DNA of 64,000 bases from Pseudofabraea citricarpa (Eukaryota; Ascomycota; Leotiomycetes; Helotiales; Dermateaceae): positions 384,501-448,500 of the forward strand of contig JAPWGK010000009.1 of the NCBI GenBank assembly GCA_029641185.1, read 5' to 3'. Numbering within the stretch: the stretch's first letter is position 1; the number at the start of each line of letters is the position of its first letter. Below are positions 44,121-55,243 of the stretch, piece by piece. Made by a program: the position numbers and the translations under genes. The notes beneath the pieces were generated by a model. The model was not told where the DNA came from and searched no databases. It was given only the letters and a program-made list of their open reading frames with translations.

Positions 44121-46011
44121 ATGGCTGTAGCCAAAGATCTCGGAGTTAGCGAGCAGCAGGTCGAGTTCGCCCACTCTAATCCAGAAGACAGCCATATCGA
44201 GAAGACGGTCTCGCAGCTCGACGGGACTGTTCAGCTCACTTCAGATCGAGGCATTGTTTTGATTCCGACTCCAAGCCAGGATCCCAGAGGTCAGAATAAC
44301 TGCGAACAATGTTCACATCTTGACTAAAATCCTTCAGATCCTTTGAATATTCCACTCTGGCACAAGTTGATTGTGCTTGGTATCACATGTATCTGTATGT
44401 CTAACGTATTAATCCTCAGGTTCTCAAGTAACTAATTAATATTCTCAAGACTCTACAATGGGGCTCACAGCTGTCTCGGGACTTGGAGGTATCTTAGGAT
44501 CTTTCATCCCACAGTATGCAAGCGAAGGAAGAACATATGATGATATCAGTGCCTTGATGACATGTCAGTTCTACAGTCCTCGAAGTAAAAGAGATAAAAA
44601 GATAAAAAAAGCTGATACTCAGTAGACCCATCCCTTTTTATGGGACTTGGAAATTTTGTTTCCATGCCTATTGCTCTCGCGATCGGTCGTCGCCCAGTCT
44701 TCTTCGCCTCTACAGTCCTCCAGGTCGCGGCTCTCGCATTATGTGCCACGAACCAAGGATACGAATGGCATTTCGGAGCGAGATGTGTTCTAGGGCTTGC
44801 AGCGGGGCAAAGCGAAGCCTTGTGCCCGTTGATAATCTCAGAAATCTTCTTCCTCCACGAGCGAGCAAAGTATCAGCAGCTCTTCTCGTCGATTCAGACC
44901 TGCATCAGTGCTACCCTCATCATACTCGCATCGTATATCACGGCTACAGTCGGGTGGAGATCATGGTACTGGATTTTTGCAGGCCTGAGTGGTTTCATCG
45001 TCATCCTGACATTCTTCTTCGTCCCCGAATCAAAATTCCATCGTCCATTACAAGCCTACAAAGGCGTCACGACAGAAAGAGGCATTCCCAAAACTCTCGA
45101 TGGCGGGCTTGAAGATGCAGAAAATATGCAAGTCTCTCAAGTCATCACCGTCAACGACGAACGCACAGTTGATAATATCAACTTCGCTCCGCGAACCTGG
45201 CGATCCAACATAGCCATGTTCACGACGAAGGCCGATTGGTCCGAGGCGGTAGCATGCCTGAAACACATGTTCCAAGTCTTTTTCTTCCCGGACGCATTGT
45301 GGATTACGACCATGAACGGAGTCTTCCTCGGTATCAATATCGCACTCGGTCTTACGTACGGCAACATCCTATCAGGCTCGTACGGTTGGGCGCAGAAGTA
45401 TATCAGTGTTGCTCAGTCCGGCCAGCTTGTGGTTGCGTTCATAGCCGCTCCAGCACTGGGTTACGGCTCGGATTTTGTTGTGCGATACATGGCGAGGCGA
45501 AATGGAGGTGTTCATGAGCCTGAATTTCGTCTCTTGCCCTTGATCGTCCCGCTTGTTCTCGGCGTCTTGTTTTCTGTGCTGTATGGTCAAGCAGCTGAAC
45601 ATCCCGAGAGGTTTCATTGGTTGGCAATTGTGATCCCTTTGAATGGATGTAAGTTTACTAAAATCTTCTCTAACGTAAGTAGTATAATTGACCTCTTACC
45701 TAGATTTCTTCACCTTCCTCGGCTCAAACATGGCCGGCATAACGTATCTTTTAGATGCTTACCCAACTCGTGGTGGCCCTGCACTGGTAGTCCTCTGCGC
45801 TATGCGCGGTGTGATCAGTTTCTCCCTTAGCTATGGAACGGTGCAACTGTATTCCAAAGTTGGCTACGATGGGGCCTTTGGATTATTCGGTGGTCTGACC
45901 GCCGCTTTTGGTGTCCTTGGAGTTTTTGTCTTTTATGGTAGTAAGAAGATTAGAAGGTTTGTGCAACCATGGACGGTTGCAAAGGATAGCGAGCTCCCAC
46001 GAATTGGCTGA
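44121..46011 (+). CDS. MFS transporter (HOL1/DHA1-like)
   Basis: Exons 44121-44289, 44338-44394, 44450-44563, 44626-45648 and 45704-46011 encode 556 residues. A hydrophilic N-terminus (about 70 residues, DPLNIPLWHK just before the first helix) is followed by about 12 membrane helices with the MFS signature around MPIALAIGRRPVFF and a long cytoplasmic loop between helices six and seven. Helical segments include WYWIFAGLSGFIVILTFFFV and LLPLIVPLVLGVLFSVLYG. The fungal subgroup carries small organic solutes or drugs; the substrate is unknown. At the third intron a tandem acceptor CAG-TAG could add or drop one residue; TYPSLFMG (second AG) fits better. It converges with the S15 hydrolase and carries the TTCGG motif upstream, hence a probable cluster member. 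Confidence 0.88.
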
Positions 46012-46630
46012 TGTTCAAGACCAATTTCTGTCTTGTGAATTGGGGGTTTGGTTTATGATGTGATGAGATATGTGGCGATTGCCTTGCTGGCTGTGGGACT
46101 ATAAGCGAGGGAGGATTGCGTGTTTTGAAGTTGATATTTTAGTTTTATATGAGTCACATTTGAATTTTCATAGTGCAATTCATCAGTATAAGAAATCCAT
46201 ATGTCATCTTGTTGCACAGGGAAGTTGCTTGAGTAGATACCCTCAAAAATGACATAATACAGTGCTTAGAAATGAGCATCGCTTAATACCAAACCACCCA
46301 TTTTTGGGATCTATGCAAGCTTATGTGTATAACCCAAAGACGATAGCCAACATTTGAGTAGAAATAACACGGGTGAAATGTGTTGTATCGCATATCCGAG
46401 TGTCAAAGACGTATATTTATTGTGTAGACTCGATTGAGCACCACAGCATCAACAATGAACCCGAAATTCACAATGCACAAAATAACAGTCAGCATCAAAG
46501 AACTTGAGAACATGCATTTTCCTTCTAGGTAACTAACAAAATACCTAGTTGTCAATACGTAGATAAGTGACACAAGATCGACACAAGACCGACACAAAAC
46601 CATATCACCACCACGACGGTCCACGTCAAA
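46012..46630. other. Intergenic region between convergent MFS and hydrolase genes
   Basis: Only 3' flank sequence is seen, AT-rich. No TTCGG motif is present here, in keeping with a promoter-specific role for that motif. Confidence 0.5.
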
Positions 46631-48400
46631 CTAAATAAGCGGCAAGATCAACCGACTGGGAAACTGCGCTCCACTATGAATCCTATGTGTACCCTTATTC
46701 CTCTCATGATCGGGCCTCGGGTTTGAGAATGCCGAATACTCAGCAAAACCAGGAAAGCTACCACCAACCTGCATCCGCAGGCTCTCGCCCTTTTCAAAAT
46801 CGACGCCCATGGCCCAGATGCCGATTTCGAGCTCGACGATCTGGCCGCGGGGGATCTTCTCCTCGACCTCATGAGGGTGGAACGGCACTTGGGCATGTAT
46901 AGATTTGGCGCGGTCGATAGCGCGGTGCGAGGCGCGTAGCACCCCGATAGAACCCAGGTGCAGGTTGAGCGACGACTGGTCCTTTTCGGGGATCTCGGCG
47001 ATGCTCGATACGGGCGTGGCGGTGACCGGGAAGCAGAGATGCATCAGTGGTACCCCGTCCTTGTCGAGCTTCCGCAGCAGGATGAAGACGTTCATGTCGT
47101 CCAGATCGGGGCAGCTCATGAATAGGTGTGCTTTGGGAAACCCGATCGCCCGCGAGTCTTGTGAGAATGTATATGTGAAGCTGGCGAAGTCGTCGCGGTC
47201 TTCAGAGTTATACGTTGCTATTTCGGAAGATGAAGAGGATGGAGGCTGCGGAACGAGTCTATCGCCCTGAATATACAGACTGCGGTACTCGGTACTGGTG
47301 GGAGGGAAATGATCCAGCACGATGCCGTCCGTAGCGGGACGATCACCCATCTTGAGAGCAGTCCAGCGAATCCTCGGCGTCTTCTCAAACCCATTATCTT
47401 TTTTCTTCAGGAACTTATCAAAGAACTGTGTGAGTTCTCGATCGTTCTCTGGCACGCACCATAGATCATACCATTCCTGCCACGGGCTCCAGCGGATCCA
47501 TTTATGCGGCGTATCGAGCTCCATAAACCCCCGAATCGAGCCCATCGTATGGATGGAGCTGAAATCCGAGCCTGTAATATACGCAGGCACTTTGATATCC
47601 TTCAGATTGCAGCGCTTGTCATTCCAGTAAGCTGTCGCCAGTGGCATGCGCCGGTACATCTCAGCGATATCTTCGACTCGCCCTTTCTCGGATTTCAAGA
47701 TCAGTGTAGAGATGAGGTCGAAGTTCGACATGTTGAACACCCCGCCTCGACCGAATTGCTCGCGGTAGATATCGGCGCATGCTTCCCAGGGGGCGATGGC
47801 TTTCAATGATGGAGGGTTAAGTTGTGCGATGTGCCATTGCATGATTCCGAGATATGAGTTTCCTGCGAGCCCGATATTGCCATCGCACCATGGCAGTTTT
47901 GCAATTCCCTCGACGACATCATATCCATCCTCGGCTTCTTGCGAGCCCATGACGACGATGTCTCCATCGGAGTGACCAGCCCCTCGAGCGTCGACGCTCA
48001 CGATTGCGTATCCTCTGGGACACCATACCGCAGGATCAAGACCCTCGAATTTCTCCAATCCGCTCAGATCAGTTCGTTTTACGCAGCAGTGCCAGGTTGT
48101 GACGGGGAGCATGGCCAATCCACTGTATTTCTTGCCGTATGGGCTCCATGATAGAATTGCTGGAAGAGGACCTTCGATATCAGCTGGTCGATAGACGTCA
48201 ATGTATAACCGACAGCCATCGCGGACTACGATCTCAACGTCGTGATCAATACGGATGGGTGACGTGAGGGGTTTTGCGTCATAACCATTCCAGCCAACGG
48301 GCAGCACTTCAGTCTTGCCTGGCATGAAGCCTTGATAATTGTTCACGCCGATTTCTGGCTTGCCGACCTCCTTGTACGCGACTTGAACTGGGGGAGGCAT
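46631..48400 (-). CDS. CocE/NonD-family hydrolase (X-Pro dipeptidyl-peptidase S15 type)
   Basis: Intronless frame of 589 residues. An alpha/beta-hydrolase domain holds the typical DGCRLYIDVYRPA strand, SWSPYGKKYSG, then CPRGYAIVSVDARGAGHSDG and the nucleophile elbow GNSYLG (S182). The S15 cap and the C-terminal jelly-roll domain (PEPX_C) with SLNLHLGSIGVLRASHR and IPRGQIVELEIGIW follow. Family members cleave esters or amides, from cocaine esterase to acylases; the substrate here cannot be told from sequence. No signal peptide is seen, so it is probably intracellular. The upstream region carries the largest TTCGG array in the window (48697-48714), about 300 bp before the start. Codon use resembles the neighbouring genes. 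Confidence 0.9.
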   Translation of the reverse strand: MPPPVQVAYKEVGKPEIGVNNYQGFMPGKTEVLPVGWNGYDAKPLTSPIRIDHDVEIVVRDGCRLYIDVYRPADIEGPLPAILSWSPYGKKYSGLAMLPVTTWHCCVKRTDLSGLEKFEGLDPAVWCPRGYAIVSVDARGAGHSDGDIVVMGSQEAEDGYDVVEGIAKLPWCDGNIGLAGNSYLGIMQWHIAQLNPPSLKAIAPWEACADIYREQFGRGGVFNMSNFDLISTLILKSEKGRVEDIAEMYRRMPLATAYWNDKRCNLKDIKVPAYITGSDFSSIHTMGSIRGFMELDTPHKWIRWSPWQEWYDLWCVPENDRELTQFFDKFLKKKDNGFEKTPRIRWTALKMGDRPATDGIVLDHFPPTSTEYRSLYIQGDRLVPQPPSSSSSEIATYNSEDRDDFASFTYTFSQDSRAIGFPKAHLFMSCPDLDDMNVFILLRKLDKDGVPLMHLCFPVTATPVSSIAEIPEKDQSSLNLHLGSIGVLRASHRAIDRAKSIHAQVPFHPHEVEEKIPRGQIVELEIGIWAMGVDFEKGESLRMQVGGSFPGFAEYSAFSNPRPDHERNKGTHRIHSGAQFPSRLILPLI

Positions 48401-48696
48401 GATGGATGTGGATGATAACGGACAATGTGAGCTGTGTCTTGGGATTGAATGCTCAATGTAGACAGAATCTGGATACTGACTGTCTATAGATGAAAACGAG
48501 TTGGCTTAAAGATACTTCGTCGGCTCTGAAGTCTATCAGAACTTTTCATCCTTCGGAACAAAAACATATTGCCGTCTTGGGAATAGGATGACTCCGGAGA
48601 CGGTGGGGTAGCAGGTGGAGAGAGCTTCCAGCCTCTGCTACGTTTATTGCTTCAAGGGTAAGTAATTGAGGGGTAGAAGTCTCAGGGAAGACCAAA

Positions 48697-48714
48697 CCGA
48701 ACCGAACCGAACCG
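48697..48714 (-). promoter_or_regulatory. Four-fold tandem TTCGG array upstream of the S15 hydrolase
   Basis: On the plus strand the block reads CCGAA three times plus CCG; on the hydrolase strand it is CGG repeated at a 5-bp period. It lies about 300 bp upstream of the start codon. The length and the recurrence at neighbouring promoters argue against a chance match. Confidence 0.55.
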
Positions 48715-48861
48715 ATTATCGTTTTAAACAGTCTTTACCAAGTGACCAAGGTATCAAGGAATAAGTTGGGGGCACCGGAACGAGTGGAGAATGCGGGGTC
48801 GTCTAGAGACCCTTGCACCCGAACCCTTTACTCGCTTCGGAAAGGAGAAGCGAGGAGATTT

Positions 48862-48872
48862 CCGAACCGAAC
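48862..48872 (-). promoter_or_regulatory. Second CCGAACCGAAC copy upstream of the S15 hydrolase
   Basis: Two pentamer units about 460 bp upstream of the hydrolase start and downstream of the DHA2 transporter stop. Confidence 0.4.
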
Positions 48873-49154
48873 TATTGCACTTTAGCCACAAATCCCATCC
48901 CAAATGCTAAACATGACAGCTAGTCTGGAGTGTTTAGGGGGAAGAATCAAAGACAACATTAAAGTAGAGCGGATGATACAGAACTCACAAAGCATCATAG
49001 TAGTGCCGTGAAAACCCCCAGTGAGAAACGTATGAATTGAGCTGTTGTGGTTTGAAAACATAGGTTTGAAATAAATGCAATGGACCAACCTATCTTAAAA
49101 GACGAGATCACTTTGATATACCTCGTAGGTCCAATATTTCCAAAATTTCCCTCT

Positions 49155-51042
49155 CTATTGACTCGCTACTCCCCGCCCAGCTTCCATCCGTTTCTTCTCT
49201 TCAGCCTGCAGGCCCGTCTCGGTCATTTTATGCTCCTTACGAAGCCCAATCCTGGGAGCAAACAGAGTAGCCAGGAAAGAAACAAAACTAGCCACGGCAA
49301 AGAAAACCCACATCACAGATAGGCTATGCGAGATGGCAGCTTGAGCAATTTTTCTGGGTACGTCTGGTAGGGCATCTATGAGATTTAAATTGGCAGCCGT
49401 TGATGACGCCGTCAGGAGGCTTGCCACCTCAGACCCCACAGATTCCACCAACTCTGCTTGTTGAAGCTCCATCTGATTCTGGAAAATGACGGTCCCTATC
49501 ACTATTGATACGGAAGCCGCCAGGTTCCTCAAGAAATTATAGGTCGATGTTGTTGAAGCAGTGTCGCTCTGCGGGGTATTTGCTTGCAGTGCAATCAACG
49601 GACACTGGAAGTTGGGTCCAATGCCCAATCCTGCTACAACCTGGTAGAGAATGATTTTAGGCCAGACATAGTCAAGGCCAAGATCAATGAAGAGCCCAAA
49701 ACCCACTGACATGAGAAGTGTTGCGATACGCATTGCTGCTAGATATCGACCAGTGCCTCTGACAACAAATCCAATGCCTGATGACATGACCGATAGTGAA
49801 AGGGCAAGTGGAAGAAGATAAACTCCTGACATAAGTGGCGAGGCTCCCAGAACTCCCTGGAAGTAGAGAGGTAAAAAGTAGGTTCCACCTGAGGTTGCCA
49901 CACTATGACAACAACCAACCACGATTACAGCAACGTTTCCTTTGTCTTTGAATACCCTTAATGGCATTAGAGGGTATTTGGAAACCTTCCACTCTATTAA
50001 TAAAAATGCAACTCCGACAACTGCTCCAAGGATGAGAAAGCTGAGAATAATTGCCGAGGACCATGGGTGTTCAACTCCACCCATCTGTAGCCCAAGTAGA
50101 AGCAATACAGAACTTGTGATGATCGTAAAACTCCCAGTCCAGTCTACTGCCTTGAGGCCTGCTACGAGTGGTGTTTTTGGTGTGTGAACTTTCAGTTTCC
50201 AGAGGACTGCTGCAAAAGATAAAGCTGTACATGGCACTTGAGAACAATACAAATTAGCGGTTCGATCAAGCTCGTGCAGAATCTTTATACTTACAATTTA
50301 TGTAAAAGCACCATTTCCATGATACTTTCGAAGTTAACAGGCCACCCAGTAATGGACCAACAGAACTCGCCAAAGCCCAGGTCATGCCAATAATGCCAAA
50401 ATAGAGAGGTCGTTCTCTGGTCCCCGTTAGAAGAATGATTTCAAGTCAAGATATTCGACCTACCTCATTGAAAACACATCTGCGATACAGATGGAAACCA
50501 AGATCCCCACTCCACCACTTCCAATTCCTTGAACAGTTCGAGCCAAGATCAACATGATCATACTTATTGATACTGCACATAATAATGATCCAAGAGAAAA
50601 GACAGATATTGCTATCAAGAGTAAAGGCTTTCTTCCCCAAATGTCACTAAATTTTGCCCATATTGGAGCAGTAGATGCGCCAGCCAACATGTACGCTGAC
50701 CCAATCCAGGCATATCCTGCAGAGGAGTGAAAATAATCCGAAATGGACGGCAGTGCTGTGGTGATAATGGTTGTATCAAGAGCAATGAGAAAATTTGAAA
50801 GCTAAGAGAGTAGATTTCAGTAATAAGTACCAAATAACTCTGTTTGAAATACCCACAGAGAGAGCTGTCATCAAAACAATAGCTTCTACCCTGCTCGTTC
50901 TTTGGTCACTTCCATGGCCTCCAATGCCTTCATTATCTGTGGGGGAAGCTGATATATTGTCTATATCAGGCTCTAACAACTGTTTCATAATCGTGGCTCT
51001 CGACGTACTTGTGATCTCTACTTTCTCGTGCGTGACTTCCAT
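49155..51042 (-). CDS. MFS drug:H+ antiporter, DHA2 (14-helix) family
   Basis: Minus-strand exons 51042-50857, 50801-50464, 50416-50295 and 50236-49155 encode 575 residues. The N-terminus is acidic and hydrophilic. DHA2 signatures follow: LSNFLIALDTTIITTALPSI in helix 1, GSAYMLAGASTAPIWAKFSD with DIWGRKPLL in loop 2-3, and ARTVQGIGSGGVGILV in helix 4, then ten more helices. Such transporters export drugs or self-made metabolites across the plasma membrane and often sit in biosynthetic clusters. All four exons join cleanly with 47-58 nt introns. The start could be earlier (frame open to 51111). It is divergent from the PhyH-type dioxygenase, sharing 546 bp that contain a three-fold TTCGG array. 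Confidence 0.9.
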
Positions 51043-51588
51043 CACGGAATACTGACTCCAGTAAGTCAATGGCTCTTGGTTTCCTTGCCTATGGCGGTCG
51101 GAGAAGACCATAGACCCTTACTCACTCCGCCCAAAACCAAGAATTCGGTTCGGTTCGGATGGCATTGTGTAGTGGGGTGGATCATCAAGTCTACCCCACA
51201 GAAAAGGTTGTCAACCGGTGGTGGTGTACCGGGTTTAGTTGATGATCTATCGGGATACATCCTTCGGAGCTGGATTCCATTCGGTTCGCACCAAGCTCAA
51301 GAGTGGGAGATCCAGCTAGTGGTGTCATGCAGCGACGTGTTTCCGTCTCCACCTCCGCACTTCTTGTGGGGGAAGCCACTAATGCACTGCACTGTAGCTC
51401 CTCGGATTATACGAAAGCCGAATCTGCACTTTCCACTTTGTAATCAACTCGGCCACCTCTAACCATTTCCACGAGACATTATATATTGCAGCATCAGAAC
51501 TCTGTCAAGGGACAATTACTAGCACCAGGACAGCTTTGCTTCAACTGATTCTCCAGCCTTGTAGAAACCAGGAAGAAGTTAACCCAAT
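51043..51588. other. Bidirectional promoter of the DHA2 transporter and the dioxygenase
   Basis: Holds TTCGG x3 at 51144-51158, a further TTCGGTTCGC at 51280-51289, and a TATATA box at about 51481 suited to the dioxygenase. Confidence 0.6.
51144..51158 (+). promoter_or_regulatory. Three-fold tandem TTCGG array in the shared promoter
   Basis: Three exact pentamers, 102 bp upstream of the DHA2 start and about 430 bp upstream of the dioxygenase start. A degenerate two-unit copy (TTCGGTTCGC) lies at 51280-51289. Confidence 0.55.
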
Positions 51589-52775
51589 ATGTCAACAACC
51601 ACAACTGAAATAGAGACGCCAACCAAGTATTCACCTCCATTGTTCACTTTTCGGGGTGAGGTATATGGAGATTGGAGAGATGAGTTCCACAAAAATGGCT
51701 GTGTTGTATTGAAGAATGTCATCTCTCCAGAGCGTGCGGAATACTACCAGAAGAAGCAGCTTGAATGGTTGCATAACTTTGAGCTTGGCTTCGACGAGAA
51801 CAACCCACGGACATTTACTGCGGATCATCTTCCAGTCAGCTTCAAGGGCGGGTCAGTTAATTCCAGATACTATGCTACCACTTAGTAGTTGCTAATTGAA
51901 GAAACATAGCATGTACTATTCATATGGTGCACCACACGAGAAGATGGCTTGGGAGGCCAGAACCGAGCCGAAGGTGGTTGAAATATTCGAGAAGCTCTGG
52001 GGCACAAGCGAGTTATTGTGCTCGTTCGACGGCATGAATATTTCACTGCCAAATCGTCAAGATCTCAAGTGGAGCCCATGGCCCCACTGTGACCAGAATC
52101 CGGAGCGAAAAGGGTGAGCAAAGAAGACTCGTCTATGACGAAAGATATTCTAACCTGCCTTAGAATGCAAGCCGTGCAAGGTCTTCTCAACTATGCCCCG
52201 AATGGACCCAAGGATGGTGGCTTGATGCTGATGAAGGGATCTGCCAACCTGTTTGATGAATTCTTCATGCACAAGCGTGAGGCAGCCGACCATGAAGATG
52301 CACCTCCACCAGAGCTGAAGTACATGGATCTGTTCCTGTTCAGCGAGAAAGACGTCAAATGGTTCGAGGAACGTGGTTGTGAGATGGTCAAGGTCAATAT
52401 GGACCCGGGGGATTTTGTCCTCTGGGATAGTCGCACCATGCATTATGCTTGCTTGCCAGAGGGCAACCAGATCCGCCACGTGCAATATATCTGCATGACA
52501 CCTGCCAAATTTGCAACCCCAGACCAGTTGGAACTCAAGGCTCAGTGTTTCAACAGCTCTATGGGTACCACCCATTGGCCGCATTGGTAAGATGGCACCA
52601 TCTTTCTGAAGCATATTGAGCATCAAGTGACTAACTTCATCGCAGCAATATCCGCCCTGCAAAGGAGCCACCGATGAGAAACGGAGAGGTGTGTCCCAAG
52701 AACAGAAGTGAGCCTTTTGACAAACCCATAGTCACTGATCAAGTGCTCAAGCTGGCGGGCGTCAAGGCTTATTGA
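51589..52775 (+). CDS. Phytanoyl-CoA dioxygenase (PhyH)-family Fe(II)/2-oxoglutarate oxygenase
   Basis: Exons 51589-51851, 51910-52113, 52164-52586 and 52646-52775 encode 339 residues. The double-stranded beta-helix has the iron triad H147-x-D149 (PWPHCDQNP) and H249 (SRTMHYACL), with R260 (QIRHVQY) placed to bind 2-oxoglutarate. The N-terminal FHKNGCVVLKNVISPERAEY is typical of PhyH. Such enzymes hydroxylate or desaturate small lipids and natural products; fungal members are frequent tailoring enzymes. The enzyme looks intact and probably soluble. Being divergent from a DHA2 exporter and under the TTCGG motif, it is likely part of the local cluster; the substrate is unknown. Confidence 0.9.
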
Positions 52776-53344
52776 GGGTGGATAGGAAGCATGTTGCATA
52801 TTGCATGTTGCATGTTGGGTCGATAGATGATGATTGTTGGATGATTCTCTCGACAGGTGTATGAAACGACAGGAGAGCTCTTTGACGGCGATGTGGTTGA
52901 CGTGATTACTGAGATTGTGTGCTGAAAGAAGATGTAGTTGAGTCAAGGACCGACGACTATGACATGACGACTTGGGTCTAGAAGTCGGTTGGAATGTTCC
53001 AGGCAGGAGAGTTTGTGTGCTCACAAAGCTTAAAAGCACGAATCCGAGCTTTAGTCAGCAATGGATTACACAATCGCTCCACCGCCTTGTTATCGGCTAT
53101 ATGCGGTTTAGCGTACCGTCGCGTGCGGCCTTATCAATCACAATCGTGACATTTTCCCAGTGGCATTAATCAATTAGCCTTACGTCCTGCAGTACCCCGC
53201 CATATAAAAACACGACCGCGCCATTACCTAAATCCTCCAAATTTTTCTTCGCATTTTTTCTGTGCTGTCCTGTACGATCCGGAGGATCAAGATCACTTGT
53301 CATTCAACTTCTACACCATCTCTGACAGCCAACTCAATTTCACC
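52776..53344. other. Intergenic region upstream of the cystathionine gamma-lyase gene
   Basis: Contains a small ATGTTGCAT-type short repeat near 52790-52820 and the promoter of the next gene. No TTCGG motif is seen, which marks a possible border of the cluster. Confidence 0.45.
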
Positions 53345-54598
53345 ATGACTTTCTCCGACCACCCGATCGATACCCCTCCACGAGCTCCGTCTCCTGTCCA
53401 TGGCTTTGGAACGCTCGCAGTTCACGCAGGATCGCCCCATGATCCTGTGACTGGCGCTGTGATTGAGCCTATTTCTCTCTCCACAACCTTTGCGCAGTCC
53501 GCAGTTGGAAAACCTGTCGGGGCCTTCGAATACAGTCGTTCCTCCAATCCCAATCGTGATAACTTCGAAAAAGCCGTTGCGGCTCTGGAGCACGCCAAAT
53601 ATGCCCTGGCATTCTCTTCTGGTTCTGCCACCACAGCTGTTATTCTGCAGAGTCTGGCAGCGGGAAGTCATGTCATTTCCATCTCCGATGTCTATGGAGG
53701 AACACACAGATACTTCACACAAGTCGCAAAGGCACATGGCGTCAAGGTTACCTTCACCCCAGAGATTGAGAGCGATATCGTCAGCCAGATTACCCCAGAT
53801 ACCAAATTGGTCTGGATTGAGACACCATCCAATCCTACCTTGCGCCTGGTAGATATCAGAGCTGTCGCATCACAAGCGCACCAACATGGCATCCTGGTTG
53901 TGGTTGATAATACTTTCCTTTCTCCATACATTCAAAATCCATTAGACCACGGAGCCGATATCGTTGTTCACTCTGTGACCAAGTATATCAATGGCCATTC
54001 TGATGTCGTTATGGGTGTTGCAGCTTTCAACTCCGATGCGATGAAAGATCGTCTCTCATTTTTGCAGAATGCAATTGGAGCCATTCCTTCTGCTTTTGAC
54101 AGTTGGCTTGCTCACCGAGGTCTCAAGACATTGCATCTCCGAGCACGAGAAGCAACAGTCAATGCTACCAGTGTTGCAGCAGCACTCGAGGCTTCACCAC
54201 ATGTCATTTCAGTCAACTACCCCGGCGCAGCATCGCATCCCCACAGAGCAATTGCTATCAAGCAGCATCGCAATGGAATGGGAGGAGGTATGCTCTCTTT
54301 CCGAATCAAGGGAGGAAAGGCCGCAGCGGAGAGCTTCTGCCAAGCCACGAACATTTTCACATTGGCTGAGAGTCTTGGAGGAGTTGAGAGTTTGATCGAG
54401 GTTCCCAGCAGCATGACACACGCAGGCATTCCAAAGGAACAAAGGGAGGCTGTTGGTGTATTTGACGACTTGGTCCGTATTAGCTGCGGAGTTGAAGACG
54501 CAGAGGATCTCAAGGCCGATGTGCTCCAGGCTTTAGAGAAAGCTGTTGTCTTACCAAAGATCACCAATGGTATCAACGGACTCTTGCTCACCACATAG
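53345..54598 (+). CDS. CYS3: Cystathionine gamma-lyase (PLP-dependent)
   Basis: Intronless, 417 residues from the ATG at 53345. It has the fold-type-I Cys/Met-metabolism PLP enzyme pattern: FGTLAVHAG, YSRSSNPNRDNFEKAVAALE, FSSGSATTA phosphate-binding loop, SDVYGGTHRYF, the cofactor aspartate in VVVDNTFLSPY, and the Schiff-base lysine K213 in HSVTKYINGHSD. The C-terminal ESLGGVESLIEVPSSMTHAG is typical of gamma-lyase. The enzyme splits cystathionine to cysteine, 2-oxobutyrate and ammonia in reverse transsulfuration in the cytosol. Cystathionine gamma-synthase is the main alternative; length and the MTHAGIPKEQRE block favour the lyase. Confidence 0.9.
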   Translation: MTFSDHPIDTPPRAPSPVHGFGTLAVHAGSPHDPVTGAVIEPISLSTTFAQSAVGKPVGAFEYSRSSNPNRDNFEKAVAALEHAKYALAFSSGSATTAVILQSLAAGSHVISISDVYGGTHRYFTQVAKAHGVKVTFTPEIESDIVSQITPDTKLVWIETPSNPTLRLVDIRAVASQAHQHGILVVVDNTFLSPYIQNPLDHGADIVVHSVTKYINGHSDVVMGVAAFNSDAMKDRLSFLQNAIGAIPSAFDSWLAHRGLKTLHLRAREATVNATSVAAALEASPHVISVNYPGAASHPHRAIAIKQHRNGMGGGMLSFRIKGGKAAAESFCQATNIFTLAESLGGVESLIEVPSSMTHAGIPKEQREAVGVFDDLVRISCGVEDAEDLKADVLQALEKAVVLPKITNGINGLLLTT

Positions 54599-55243
54599 AG
54601 TTGCGTCCCAGTTTACGGAGTTTCATACAAAGGAGTTGGAGGGTTTGAGAGCAAGGGTGTTTTAGATATTCTGCATGGGTTTAGTCGGTTTTTCTTTTTC
54701 TCTTCTTTTCTTCTGGCTTGGAGAGGAAACAAGATTTCAACCCTTGTTAAAAAAAAAGCCAATTGGTAGTTGCATTTAGACGGGATGAAAACAAAAAGAA
54801 GAAGCATATCAAGTTATTAGATCTCGTTAGCAGCGATTCTTAAAAGCAACAATTATGGATTACTATTATGATTATCAACTCTTGGGGATTTTGATTCCAG
54901 CTTCCTAATCCGTGATTACCTATTGATGTCCTATATCCTAATCATCCGTCAGAGTTTCGTCAGTATATTCTTCCAATCTCCTGCTCACCCCAAAGTTGAA
55001 AAGAACAAGTGTTCAACTCCTTTGATACGCTGATGCCATCCCACGTGAGATGGGCGAGCACGAGAAGAATCAGGAGAAGCAGTACAGTATTTAGCGAAGC
55101 GACGGCCAAGATAAAATCTCAGCCAACCAAACTTTTTTCACCTTGCTACGACTCACGTGCTCAAGCTGCAGTATCTAATCAACGCAACGAGCACCAACAC
55201 CAACACCAGCACCGCTAGAAGAAGACAAAAATAGCGAGAGAAG
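54599..55243. other. Intergenic region
   Basis: 3' flank of CYS3 and promoter of the methyltransferase, with CACGTG-type sequences near 55042 and 55155. No gene is supported. Confidence 0.5.

Larger units (their letters stand above)
48401..49154. other. Intergenic region upstream of the S15 hydrolase
   Basis: Contains a four-fold CCGAA array at 48697-48714 and a second, two-fold copy at 48862-48872, with a single CCGAA nearby. No gene is supported. Confidence 0.55.
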
